Origin: Rhodospirillales bacterium
GTDB lineage: Bacteria > Pseudomonadota > Alphaproteobacteria > Micavibrionales > Micavibrionaceae
Direction: 5' to 3'
DNA: 64,000 nucleotides
Assembly (NCBI GenBank): GCA_020638175.1
Contig: JACKJA010000002.1
Coordinates: forward strand, 930,001-994,000
Positions within the stretch are counted from its first letter, which is position 1; the number at the start of each line of letters is the position of its first letter. This document shows positions 51,831 to 59,638 of the stretch, piece by piece. The translations under genes and the position numbers were made by a program. A model generated the notes under the pieces. The model had not been told where the DNA came from, did no database searches, and worked only from the letters and a program-made list of their open reading frames with translations.

Positions 51831-52475
51831 ATGATGAATACCCTTGCCCCTCAACCCAACATTCCTGAAAAATTTATTGATCCGCAAAGCGGGGAGGTCC
51901 GGCTGGATTCCCTGCTCAGTTCCTATCTGGAGCTGGAGCGGAAGATGTCCGAACGTCCCTCTCGTCCCGCGTCCCCCGACGAGTATCAGGTCGATGTCAG
52001 CCACGGCCTGTTCGATATCGATCCGGATGTGAACAAAAAGCTCTATGAATACGGCTTTACGCTGGAGCAAGTACAAGCGGTCTATGACATGGCGGCTGAA
52101 AAACTGGTGCCGATGATTCTGGAGATGTCCGCCGAGTTTCAGGCCGACCGTGAAAACGAACGGCTGATCGCCCATTTCGGCGGCGAAGATAAATGGCAGG
52201 AAATTTCTCGCCAGCTATTGGCCTATGGCCGCAAAAACCTGCCGCCAGAGGTGCTGAACAGCCTGTCTTCATCCTTTGAAGGGATCATGGCGCTGCATCG
52301 TATGATGCAGGGGCAGGAACCGGGATTGGTGTCCGAAGGTGAAACCGGCGTAAATGCCGGGGAAGAAGAGCTGCGTTCCATGATGCGCGATCCGCGGTAC
52401 TGGCGTGAACGCGATCCGGGATACGTGGCAAAAGTCACGGAAGGTTTTCGCCGCATGTATGGCGCCGGTAAGTAG
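51831..52475 (+). CDS. Capsid assembly scaffold protein
   Basis: A 214-residue gp9-like scaffold, needed to assemble the procapsid and then lost. It is acidic and almost wholly helical (LDSLLSSYLELERKMSERPS, KKLYEYGFTLEQVQAVYDMA, ADRENERLIAHFGGEDKWQE). Position between portal and capsid fits the T7 order. The C-terminal end RDPRYWRERDPGYVAKVTEG is typical of scaffolds that bind the capsid protein. The chosen start is the first ATG of two adjacent ones, with AAGGAGAT close by. Confidence 0.8.
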   Translation: MMNTLAPQPNIPEKFIDPQSGEVRLDSLLSSYLELERKMSERPSRPASPDEYQVDVSHGLFDIDPDVNKKLYEYGFTLEQVQAVYDMAAEKLVPMILEMSAEFQADRENERLIAHFGGEDKWQEISRQLLAYGRKNLPPEVLNSLSSSFEGIMALHRMMQGQEPGLVSEGETGVNAGEEELRSMMRDPRYWRERDPGYVAKVTEGFRRMYGAGK

Positions 52476-52477
52476 GA

Positions 52478-52864
52478 TTAAACCGCTTGGGAATTGGCGA
52501 ATTCACGCGCCGCAGCGTCGTCGACGATCTTGTGGAAGGCGCGGCGGATGGTGTGGTTCAACGGCTCGAACTTCAGAGCCACCATCCCGTTTTGTTTGCG
52601 GACGACATGGCCGCGGTGGTTGATGCTGATGACATTGTTACGCAGCTTGAATTTGAGCGTGAAATCAATTTCCTGATCCATCCCGAACATGCGCTCGTCA
52701 CCCCATAGCAGGATGCCGCCATAGCTCCAGTTCTCAACCGGGAAAGTCTGGCCACAGATGTCAATGACGCAACGGTCATTGGCACGGCGCGGATAATGGC
52801 GCTGTGTCAAAACCGGATCATTACTGGCCTGTCTTTGCAGATTGGAAAATAATGACTGGAACAT
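52478..52864 (-). CDS. PilZ domain protein
   Basis: A 128-residue single-domain PilZ protein, a c-di-GMP sensor. The RxxxR motif is YPRRANDR and the (D/N)xSxxG motif is ENWSYGG, both with all ligand residues, so c-di-GMP binding is expected. The ATG at 52864 follows AAGGAGA; an upstream ATG at 52882 is not needed. The gene is on the minus strand, antisense to the phage set, inserted between scaffold and capsid genes with its end 2 bp from the scaffold stop. This looks like cargo inserted into the virion module. The output it controls is unknown. Confidence 0.85.
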   Translation of the reverse strand: MFQSLFSNLQRQASNDPVLTQRHYPRRANDRCVIDICGQTFPVENWSYGGILLWGDERMFGMDQEIDFTLKFKLRNNVISINHRGHVVRKQNGMVALKFEPLNHTIRRAFHKIVDDAAAREFANSQAV

Positions 52865-53277
52865 GCGGTTGGTCTCCTTCAAAACAAATATGGCACCGTT
52901 TGCGGATTAAACAGCCCGTTAATAACACCACCACCATCGAGATTTTTTTATTACCCTTATCTAATCTTCTACATGAAAATGATAAAGTTTTCAAACTTTT
53001 CGTTGATATTGTAGGTATTTATTCCTGCAATTAATGATGTTTAAGCGTTTGTGATGCTCGAAGCGCCGTATATGACGGTGTCTGGCATGTCCGCAGGGTC
53101 CGCAGGCGTTTTTTCTTTTTTTCGCAGAATCCGGATAACGAAGGCGAAGAGGCTCTTTCGGCCCTTCCCTGCGCTCGGTTCTGTGCTCTCTCCGCGCAGA
53201 TGATTCGGCCTCCGCTTTCGGTGACAACCGGCAGTGCGCACCCCTTTGTTTAACGATTAACCTTATGAGGTACATTT
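52865..53277. promoter_or_regulatory. Intergenic region ahead of the capsid gene with an operator-like site
   Basis: About 410 bp without a convincing gene. The palindrome TAGGTATTTATTCCTG at 53012-53027 matches the operator TAGGAAATTATTCCTG at 49909 in 14 of 16 positions. It could place the capsid gene under the HTH repressor. The remainder is partly AT-rich (52900-53030) and partly GC-rich without clear signals. A fair SD (TATGAGG) precedes the capsid start. Confidence 0.5.
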
Positions 53278-54111
53278 ATGGCCACATCCATTGACCAGGC
53301 TTTTATCAAGCAGTTCGAACGCGAAGTGCACGAAGCCTACCAGCGTCAGGGTTCCAAATTGCGGAACACTGTGCGCACTATCAACAAGGTCCAGGGCGCG
53401 TCCGCCGTCTTCCAGAAAGTCGGCAAGGGCACAGCTTCGACCAAATCCACACATGGCATGGTGCCGGTGATGAACCTCGATCATACCAGTATCGAGGTCA
53501 CGTTGCAGGATTACTATGCCGGGGACTGGGTCGACCGTCTGGACGAACTGAAAACCAATATCGACGAACGGCAGGTTATTGCGTCGGCAGGTGCCAATGC
53601 TCTGGGCCGCAAAACCGACGAGCTGATTATCAACGCGCTGGCGACGTCCTCGACCAACCAGATCGTTGACGCCAATACCGGCCTGACCAAAGCCAAAATT
53701 CTGGAAGCGTTTGAAACCTTCGGCGGCCTTGATGTGCCGGACGACGGCCAGCGTTTTGCCGTGGTGGGCTGGAAACAGTGGAGCGAGCTGCTCTCTTTGG
53801 AGGAATTCGTTAATGCCGATTATATCGGCCGCGAAAACCTGCCTTACAGCTCGATCACGCAAGCTAAAATGTGGCTGGGGACGATCTGGATCCCGCATTC
53901 CGGCCTGCCGGTCGACGTCAACGATATCCGGTCTTGCTACTGGTTCCACAAAACCGCCGTCGGTCATGCGTCAGGATCGGATGTCCAGACCGATGTGACA
54001 TGGCATGGCGACCGTGCGTCCCACTTCGTCAATAACATGATGAGCCAGGGCGCTGGCCTGATCGACGAGAACGGGATCATCGAAATCCAGTGTGACGAAA
54101 CGCCTGACTAA
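53278..54111 (+). CDS. Major capsid protein
   Basis: The main head protein, 277 residues, of the type found in T7-like phages and prophages of alphaproteobacteria. It begins ATSIDQAFIKQFEREVHEAY and contains the N-arm/E-loop-like VRTINKVQGASAVFQKVGKG, DQDYYAGDWVDRLDELKTN-like text (YYAGDWVDRLDELKTN) and the domain with VGWKQWSELLSLEEFVNADY. The end is MMSQGAGLIDENGIIEIQCD. It follows the scaffold after the PilZ insertion and precedes a small head protein. Confidence 0.85.
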   Translation: MATSIDQAFIKQFEREVHEAYQRQGSKLRNTVRTINKVQGASAVFQKVGKGTASTKSTHGMVPVMNLDHTSIEVTLQDYYAGDWVDRLDELKTNIDERQVIASAGANALGRKTDELIINALATSSTNQIVDANTGLTKAKILEAFETFGGLDVPDDGQRFAVVGWKQWSELLSLEEFVNADYIGRENLPYSSITQAKMWLGTIWIPHSGLPVDVNDIRSCYWFHKTAVGHASGSDVQTDVTWHGDRASHFVNNMMSQGAGLIDENGIIEIQCDETPD

Positions 54112-54184
54112 TCCCGTGAGCGCGTGAGAGGCTGAAAAACGGCCTCTCACAACCTCGCTTCAACGAACATAAAAGGAGAAAAAC

Positions 54185-54430
54185 ATGTCCTTCAAATCAT
54201 CCGATTTGAGCGTACTGGCTTACGCCAACAACTTTACCCTGTGGCACTACACCACTGTTGACAATACCCTCACCATCGAAGGCGCGGGCTATTTCAACAC
54301 GGCGGTCGATATGCTGCGGGTTAACGATCTTGTGATCGTGAATATCGATACGGACGGCACCCCGGCGACGAAGTTCTATGTCGTCACCGGTAACGACGGC
54401 AGCAGCGTCACGGTTACGGTTTATTCGTAA
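54185..54430 (+). CDS. Small phage head-associated protein, 81 residues
   Basis: A beta-rich small protein (LAYANNFTLWHYTTVDNTLT, FNTAVDMLRVNDLVIVNIDT) that follows the capsid gene after 73 bp with AAAAGGAGAAA ahead of the start. Such proteins after the capsid gene are usually head decoration or cement proteins; this is inference from position. Confidence 0.7.
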   Translation: MSFKSSDLSVLAYANNFTLWHYTTVDNTLTIEGAGYFNTAVDMLRVNDLVIVNIDTDGTPATKFYVVTGNDGSSVTVTVYS

Positions 54431-54578
54431 CTTTTGCTCTCTTCCCCCTCTCGCCTTGCCGGGGGACGACGCTGTAAAACGGCTGGAGCGCCTATGCACA
54501 ACAGGGCGCTCGCCTTCATTCCTCCCCTGATGATGCCGTCAGTTGATGATGGTCGCTGTTTTCGTATCGATTGCGGTG

Positions 54579-54613
54579 CGGCCCCCGGATTTTTTCGGGG
54601 GCCGTGCTTTTTT
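54579..54613 (+). terminator. Terminator between phage genes
   Basis: A 9 bp stem CGGCCCCCG / CGGGGGCCG with an A/T loop, followed by a weak T-run (GTGCTTTTTT), after the head protein gene. Confidence 0.75.
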
Positions 54614-54691
54614 CGATTGATTTTTCATAGCAGCTATGCGGTTATGAATTAACCAAGACAAACATAAGAAATATCAACAAAGGGAGGTAAT

Positions 54692-55117
54692 GTGAGGGAG
54701 TCATATGCGCGTAGTGCCAACCAGCCTGTGGCCTGTTTTTTCTTTCCATACGCGGAAGGTTTCAAACACCGCGTCGGTTCTGTTCTGGAAAGAGGAAATG
54801 ATGAGGCACAGGAAATGATGCTGGGAAGCGTCGTCGAAGGCCTTGTGAAAGTTATCCGTGAAAACGGGCTGGAAAATGAAAACATATATCCGCCGCAATT
54901 TAGTGAAAACGGGATGCTTTTTGGCTGTACAACCAAGCTGGCCTCTCACATTTTTGTGTCGGATGCCCTGAAGGAAATATTTGAGATGCCTTGCTTTGCA
55001 TCTCCAAAAATAGCGCTGGGATATGTCAAGGAACAGGAAATGAATCTGAGAGCCTACAATATGCCTGTCTCTGATAAGGGGCAGGGCGTTCCGGCTTCAA
55101 AATTAGGATTAAATTAG
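54692..55117 (+). CDS. Phage-region protein of unknown function, 141 residues
   Basis: I do not recognise a family. The GTG start at 54692 follows AAGGGAGG at a good distance. The product is soluble and mixed alpha/beta, for instance PYAEGFKHRVGSVLERGNDE, EAQEMMLGSVVEGLVKVIRE and FVSDALKEIFEMPCF; it has no signal peptide. It lies between two terminators, so it is probably a separately transcribed cargo gene. Codon use is less GC-rich than in the virion genes. Confidence 0.65.
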   Translation: MRESYARSANQPVACFFFPYAEGFKHRVGSVLERGNDEAQEMMLGSVVEGLVKVIRENGLENENIYPPQFSENGMLFGCTTKLASHIFVSDALKEIFEMPCFASPKIALGYVKEQEMNLRAYNMPVSDKGQGVPASKLGLN

Positions 55118-55150
55118 ACCGTACCGGCTTTTATCCTAACCCCGTTTAAA

Positions 55151-55177
55151 ACGGCCCCGATTGCGGGCCGTTTTTTT
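55151..55177 (+). terminator. Terminator between phage genes
   Basis: Stem ACGGCCC / GGGCCGT and a run of seven T, 24 bp ahead of the toxin gene. Confidence 0.8.
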
Positions 55178-55204
55178 GTGCCCGATCCCTAAGGAAAACC
55201 ACAC

Positions 55205-55981
55205 ATGACGATAGAACTGAGCGAAGCCTTCGTCCGCGACGGCCGCGTCGATGAATTCGACACGATGCAGGTCAAACGCGCGCTGAACCGGCTGGGCTAT
55301 TATACCCCGTATGAGGACGTCGGCATCACCGGCATCCCCGACGATGCGGTGTTCGAAGCGCTGAAGGCGTTTCAGGCCGACTCCGGCCTGCCGGCCACCG
55401 GCGCGCTCCGCCCCGGTGATGAGAGCCTCAAAGCCCTGAACGCAGCCCTGACCGGCGCCCCGGACGGGTTTTACATCTGGCGCACCGTCGGCGACGGCAA
55501 AGTCCGGCCCGCCCATGCGGCGCTGAACGGCACGGTTCGTTCCTGGCGCCATAGCCACCCCAACCCCGGCGAGGATTATAACTGCCGCTGCTGGGCGGAA
55601 CCCACCACCGACCCGGAACTGATCTATCCGGATGCGATAAGATCAGTATATCCGGAAGTAAATTTATTGCCATTGGTCGGCGCCGGAAGGCTGTATAGCA
55701 CATGGAGAATATGGTTAAATAATAAAAATCCAGATTGGGTGTTGGGAGAATACAAGTCAAAAACCCGTTGGGCAAATCAGCTCAAGAACAGGGACTGGAC
55801 ACCGGAACAAATTACTGAAACCATAAAGTACGGCAAACGATATCCCGCTCCGAATAAAGTAAATAAAGCAAATACTGCGACACGATATGAATATAAAGGG
55901 CGCTTTGTTGTTAGAGATGATCAAACAAAAGAAGTTTTACAAATCAGTGGCCGTGGTTTTACACCCAATAAACTGCCGTAG
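55205..55981 (+). CDS. MuF-like phage minor head protein with C-terminal colicin E5-like RNase toxin tip
   Basis: A polymorphic toxin of 258 residues on a virion-protein scaffold. Residues about 15-80 are a peptidoglycan-binding-like fold (VKRALNRLGYYTPYEDVGIT, FEALKAFQADSGLPATGALR). Residues about 92-135 match the end of phage Mu gpF-like minor head proteins: IWRTVGDGKVRPAHAALNGT and PNPGEDYNCRCWAEP. A linker follows, then from about residue 190 a tip resembling colicin E5-type tRNases of polymorphic toxins (WTPEQITETIKYGKRYP, FVVRDDQTKEVLQISGRGF). The end of the gene is AT-rich relative to the first half, as if acquired separately. The next gene is its likely immunity protein. MuF-linked toxins are known in temperate phages. 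Confidence 0.75.
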   Translation: MTIELSEAFVRDGRVDEFDTMQVKRALNRLGYYTPYEDVGITGIPDDAVFEALKAFQADSGLPATGALRPGDESLKALNAALTGAPDGFYIWRTVGDGKVRPAHAALNGTVRSWRHSHPNPGEDYNCRCWAEPTTDPELIYPDAIRSVYPEVNLLPLVGAGRLYSTWRIWLNNKNPDWVLGEYKSKTRWANQLKNRDWTPEQITETIKYGKRYPAPNKVNKANTATRYEYKGRFVVRDDQTKEVLQISGRGFTPNKLP

Positions 55982-55993
55982 AGGATATAGTTT

Positions 55994-56233
55994 ATGTCTA
56001 AAGAAAAAATTATAAAGGTTTATGTCTCTTTGTTGGAAGAGGGAACTGATACCATAAGGGAAACCGAAGCTATTGATTTGGGCGGAGGACTGGTAAAACT
56101 TAAACCAACGCCTTGGTATGATTCTGACGATGAAATTTGGGAATTTTTACCCGGTACAATCGTGAAAACAAAAATGGCCAAGGATTTTCATGATCGTGAC
56201 GTATTGTTAGCATATGAAAAAGCCTCTCCCTAA
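55994..56233 (+). CDS. Probable immunity protein for the E5-like toxin, 79 residues
   Basis: It starts 12 bp after the toxin stop. The product is small and acidic (KVYVSLLEEGTDTIRETEAI, DLGGGLVKLKPTPWYDSDDE, IWEFLPGTIVKTKM), a form I have seen next to toxin genes in polymorphic toxin loci. Acidic immunity proteins commonly neutralise basic RNase tips. Function is inferred from position, size and charge; no immunity protein motif can be proved by eye. Its end overlaps the start of the next fragment. Confidence 0.65.
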   Translation: MSKEKIIKVYVSLLEEGTDTIRETEAIDLGGGLVKLKPTPWYDSDDEIWEFLPGTIVKTKMAKDFHDRDVLLAYEKASP

Positions 56234-56336
56234 TGTGATACGAGGCCATGATGGTCAGTACTTATCGAATTTTGAATTAAGTGAAAAACAAATTTTCCAT
56301 TTACTTAAAAATGGGAAATTAGGAGGTGGGAAATGA
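56214..56336 (+). pseudogene. Detached colicin D-like toxin C-terminus, 40 residues
   Basis: A short frame starting at ATG 56214 reads KKPLPNVIRGHDGQYLSNFE, then LSEKQIFHLLKNGKLGGGK. The part VIRGHDGQYLSNFEL resembles the last strand/helix of colicin D-type tRNase domains. The stop overlaps the next start (ATGA), as toxin and immunity genes commonly do. It is far too short for the toxin, so it is likely an orphan tip left by cassette exchange, though the ATG may be fortuitous. Confidence 0.55.
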
Positions 56337-56614
56337 TAGAAGAAGCTTACGACTATGAAACATTGATTAGACGCTTTTTGCGTCATGAAATTTCCGTTGA
56401 GGAATTTGAAAGAACATATTTGGATGCCTTTAAAAATGAAAAAGTGTTTCTTGGAGGGGATCTTTTTGAAGCCCTTGATTGGCTGTTTGCAGAGGTCGAT
56501 GCTTACACTGATTTACCATTGGAGCCGGAAGACGATCCCGATGATTACATCGACGAAGCCCAACTCCGCGAAAGCGCAGCATTGACGCTGAAAAAACTCA
56601 AGGCGCTGCAATAA
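56333..56614 (+). CDS. Colicin D-type immunity protein, 93 residues
   Basis: An acidic helical protein that matches the colicin D/klebicin-type immunity family (self-protective colicin-like immunity): YETLIRRFLRHEISVEEFER, TYLDAFKNEK, LFEALDWLFAEVDAYTDLPL, EAQLRESAALTLKKLKALQ. The family binds the tRNase tip and blocks its active site. Here no complete cognate toxin is present; only the 40-residue fragment upstream remains, so the immunity gene is an orphan. GGAGG precedes the start. Confidence 0.8.
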   Translation: MIEEAYDYETLIRRFLRHEISVEEFERTYLDAFKNEKVFLGGDLFEALDWLFAEVDAYTDLPLEPEDDPDDYIDEAQLRESAALTLKKLKALQ

Positions 56615-56616
56615 CC

Positions 56617-56670
56617 CACCGTCGGCGACGGCAAAGTCCGGCCCGCCCATGCGGCGCTGAACGGCACGGT
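56617..56670 (+). repeat. 54 bp exact repeat of the MuF anchor
   Basis: Positions 56617-56670 repeat 55483-55536 without a mismatch. The repeated bases encode TVGDGKVRPAHAALNGTV, the conserved part just before the variable toxin tip. The frame after it degenerates and runs to a stop near 56760. It could serve as a homology arm for tip exchange. Confidence 0.9.
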
Positions 56671-56781
56671 GCGCCCCGCCCGACAAAAAGCTTGCATCTA
56701 TTCTGTTTTGTTGATATTTCCCTGCGCTCCAAAGCGGTATTGGAAAATAAAAAACACATAAAAAAACAGAGAGTGTGAACA

Positions 56782-57042
56782 ATGAAAATAATTGCAAACG
56801 TAGATACTTTTTTCCCGTTTAGCGGTGAAAAAAGTCGCGAAGAACAGGTGCGCCTGCAAGACATGTTCAGGCAAGAGGCCCACCGTATCAGTACGGAAGC
56901 GGGGGCGATGGTTGTCGGCACCAGCGTAAGCGTTAACGAAAACGGTATCCGGGCGCTTTGTGCGACCGGTTATGTCCGGAATATAGAAGCCGCGCTGGGC
57001 GGAGAAGGTTTTCGTCCGGCACAATACCGGTTCGGCGCCTGA
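56782..57042 (+). CDS. Phage-region protein of unknown function, 86 residues
   Basis: Not recognised. A mixed alpha/beta soluble protein (MKIIANVDTFFPFSGEKSRE, EQVRLQDMFRQEAHRISTEA, GAMVVGTSVSVNENGIRALC) without signal peptide. It lies after the duplicated MuF fragment and ahead of a terminator; whether it belongs with the toxin cassettes or the virion module is open. Confidence 0.6.
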   Translation: MKIIANVDTFFPFSGEKSREEQVRLQDMFRQEAHRISTEAGAMVVGTSVSVNENGIRALCATGYVRNIEAALGGEGFRPAQYRFGA

Positions 57043-57066
57043 TAACAAAACAAGCATAAAATTCCC

Positions 57067-57097
57067 AAACGGCTCCCATCGGCGGAGCCGTTTTTTT
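57067..57097 (+). terminator. Terminator ahead of tail tubular protein A
   Basis: A perfect 10 bp stem AAACGGCTCC / GGAGCCGTTT and a run of T, 36 bp before the tail gene. Confidence 0.85.
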
Positions 57098-57132
57098 ATT
57101 GATCTTTTTTATCATCACAAAGGAGTTTACCA

Positions 57133-57702
57133 ATGGCACTCAACGATGTCGCCTTATGTTCGCGCGCGCTCATTCGCCTGGGCGCGGCCCCGATTACATC
57201 CTTCACCGACGGCACCGCGGAATCCGAAATCGCGGGCGCGTTGTTCGGTCCGGTGCGCGATGCGCTGCTCTCGGCCTATGGCTGGAGCTTTGCTACCGGA
57301 CAGGTCGCTCTGACCGAACTTTCAACCGCGCCGGTGGCCGATTACGAACGCGCCTTCCAACTCCCCATTGATTTCCTGCGCGCGCTCAGCGCCGGAACCG
57401 GCGGCCGGGGCCGGGGCGTTAATTTCCGCATTGCCCGCGGCGCCCTCCACACGGATGCGGAGGAGGTTGTCCTGACCTATATCTTCCGGCCCGATGAAAC
57501 GGAGTTCCCGCCCTATTTCGATGCTGTGTTGATTGCCCGTCTGACGGCGGAATTTTGCATCCCGATCACGGAGAATACTTCCCGCGCCGAAGCGATGTAC
57601 ACGCTGGCCGAACGCGAATACAAAAACGCCCGCCAGATCGATGCCCAGCAAGACAGCCCCGCCCGCATCGAGGATTTCAGCCTGATTAATGCGCGGAGCT
57701 AA
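57133..57702 (+). CDS. Tail tubular protein A
   Basis: The gatekeeper/adaptor of short-tailed phages (T7 gp11-like), 189 residues, joining portal and nozzle. ALNDVALCSRALIRLGAAPI, FTDGTAESEIAGALFGPVRD, ALLSAYGWSFATGQVAL and a late AEAMYTLAEREYKNARQIDA are typical. Its place before the nozzle protein gene is that of T7-type modules. The start has AAAGGAG upstream. Confidence 0.88.
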   Translation: MALNDVALCSRALIRLGAAPITSFTDGTAESEIAGALFGPVRDALLSAYGWSFATGQVALTELSTAPVADYERAFQLPIDFLRALSAGTGGRGRGVNFRIARGALHTDAEEVVLTYIFRPDETEFPPYFDAVLIARLTAEFCIPITENTSRAEAMYTLAEREYKNARQIDAQQDSPARIEDFSLINARS

Positions 57703-57739
57703 TGAACACACTTCTACTTCACAAACAGGAAAACACATT

Positions 57740-59635
57740 ATGACTCGGATCCGTCAGGTGAAAACCACCTTTACGGCAGGCGAGGTTTCGCGCGTGCTTT
57801 TGGGCCGCGGCGACCTGCGCGCCTATGAAAACGGGGCGCTGGCCCTGCGTAACGTCTTTATCCAGCCGACCGGGGGCGTCACCCGCCGCGCCGGGATGCG
57901 CTATGTCGATAATGCCGCCGGGACCGGGCGCCTGATCGCGTTTGAATTCAATACCGAGCAAACGTACTTGCTGGTGGTCACGAATGCCCAGATTGCAATA
58001 TACGCGGACGGCGCGCTGGATACGACGCTGGCCGCGCCGTGGAACGCCGCCCAGATCAAGGATCTCGCCTGGACGCAAAGCGCCGATACGCTGCTTCTGA
58101 CTCACCCGGAAACGCCGCCAAAAAAGCTGGTCCGCAATACGTCCGGCTTCGCGTTGGAAGACTGGGCGTTCTTTGATGACGGGGGCGTGATCCGCCAGCC
58201 TTACTACAAATTCGCCGACACGACGGTTACCTTAACGCCAAGCGCGGTGACAGGCTCGATCACCCTGACGGCCAGCGCCGATGTGTTTGCCGCCGGCCAC
58301 GATGGCACGCGCCTCCAGATCGGCGGTAAGGAAGTCGTTATCACGGCCTATAATTCCCCGACGGTGGTCAGTGCCGACGTGATCGAGGGTCTGGTCGGTA
58401 CCGAAGCGACTATCGACTGGGCCGAACAGGCCTTTTCCCCGGTGCGCGGCTATCCGGTCTCTGTCGCTTTCCACCAGGACCGTCTTGTGATCGGCGGCAG
58501 CCGCGATTTGCCAAACCGCTTGTGGTTTTCCAAATCCGGCGATTTGTTTAACTTTAATCTGGGCGAGGGACTGGACGATGAAGCGATCGAATTTTCGATC
58601 CTGTCCGATCAGGTCAACGCGATCCGCGGTATATTCTCTGGCCGTCATTTGCAGGTTTTTACCAGCGGCGCGGAATGGATGGTCACGGGCGATCCGCTGA
58701 CTCCGGCCACGGTCCAGATCCGGCGGCAAACCCGTATCGGCTCAATGATCGACCGCTATATCCCGCCGGTGAACGTCGATGGCGCAACATTGTTTGTCGC
58801 CCGCAACGGCGAGCAAATCCAGCAGTTCCTCTACACGGATATCGAGCAGGCCTACCAGACCAACGATCTGACACTGGTATCCCATCATATCCTGTCGATC
58901 CCGGTCGATCAGGATTTCGATCAGAAGCGCCGGCTGCTGGTCGTGGTCCGCGATGACGGCAAGCTCGCCGTGCTGACCATTTTCCGGGCCGAGGCCGTCG
59001 CCGCCTGGACCCTGCATGAAACGATGGGCAGCGTCCTGTCGGTCGGCGTTGTCGGGGAAACGGTCTATGTGCTGGTAAACCGCAGCGGTGTCTATACGAT
59101 CGAGGAATTCGATGACAGCCTGAATCTCGACTCCGCCTTGACGGGGGAGACTGGATCGCCGACGACCGGCTGGTCGGGCCTCGATCATCTGGAGGGGCAG
59201 ACGGTATCCATTGTCGCCGATGGCGTCGTGCAAACGGACAAGGTCGTGAGCAGCGGCGCGATTACTCTCGATGAAGCGGCCAGCAGCGTCGAAATCGGAC
59301 TGGCCTATACGCACATTATTGAACCCCTGCCGCCGAGCGTGGTCGAGCAGGGCGGGGCCGGGCGTGCGGTCAGGCTGGTCGAAGCCGTGTTCAGACTGGA
59401 AGAAACGGCGGCGCTGCGTCTTGATGTCGGGCGCGGCCTGAAGGATATCAGCCTGCGGCAACTGGGTGAGGATGAAATCCTCGATGCGCCAGCCCCTTTG
59501 ACCAGCGGCGATATCCGCGTCAAGGCGCTCGGCTGGCAGGCCGACGGGACAATCCCGCTTTGGCGGATTGAACAACAAGCACCGCTGCCCTTTACGCTGC
59601 TGAGCGTGACAACGGAGCTGAAAGTGAATGATTAG
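57740..59635 (+). CDS. Tail tubular protein B (nozzle)
   Basis: The large tail tube protein of short-tailed phages (T7 gp12-like), 631 residues. RQVKTTFTAGEVSRVLLGRG, LALRNVFIQPTGGVTRRAGM, LTHPETPPKKLVRNTSGFAL and FHQDRLVIGGSRDLPNRLWF, SGDLFNFNLG and SGAEWMVTG match the family. The ATG at 57740 is chosen; an upstream in-frame start at 57689 lies inside tail protein A. It is followed, 3 bp from its stop, by the converging HipA-like gene. Confidence 0.9.
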   Translation: MTRIRQVKTTFTAGEVSRVLLGRGDLRAYENGALALRNVFIQPTGGVTRRAGMRYVDNAAGTGRLIAFEFNTEQTYLLVVTNAQIAIYADGALDTTLAAPWNAAQIKDLAWTQSADTLLLTHPETPPKKLVRNTSGFALEDWAFFDDGGVIRQPYYKFADTTVTLTPSAVTGSITLTASADVFAAGHDGTRLQIGGKEVVITAYNSPTVVSADVIEGLVGTEATIDWAEQAFSPVRGYPVSVAFHQDRLVIGGSRDLPNRLWFSKSGDLFNFNLGEGLDDEAIEFSILSDQVNAIRGIFSGRHLQVFTSGAEWMVTGDPLTPATVQIRRQTRIGSMIDRYIPPVNVDGATLFVARNGEQIQQFLYTDIEQAYQTNDLTLVSHHILSIPVDQDFDQKRRLLVVVRDDGKLAVLTIFRAEAVAAWTLHETMGSVLSVGVVGETVYVLVNRSGVYTIEEFDDSLNLDSALTGETGSPTTGWSGLDHLEGQTVSIVADGVVQTDKVVSSGAITLDEAASSVEIGLAYTHIIEPLPPSVVEQGGAGRAVRLVEAVFRLEETAALRLDVGRGLKDISLRQLGEDEILDAPAPLTSGDIRVKALGWQADGTIPLWRIEQQAPLPFTLLSVTTELKVND

Positions 59636-59638
59636 CCC

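Noticed and set aside
53041..53241. Small minus-strand gene upstream of the capsid
   Set aside because: No start signal or protein-like composition; Arg/Lys/Glu/Ala-rich frame looks like chance.
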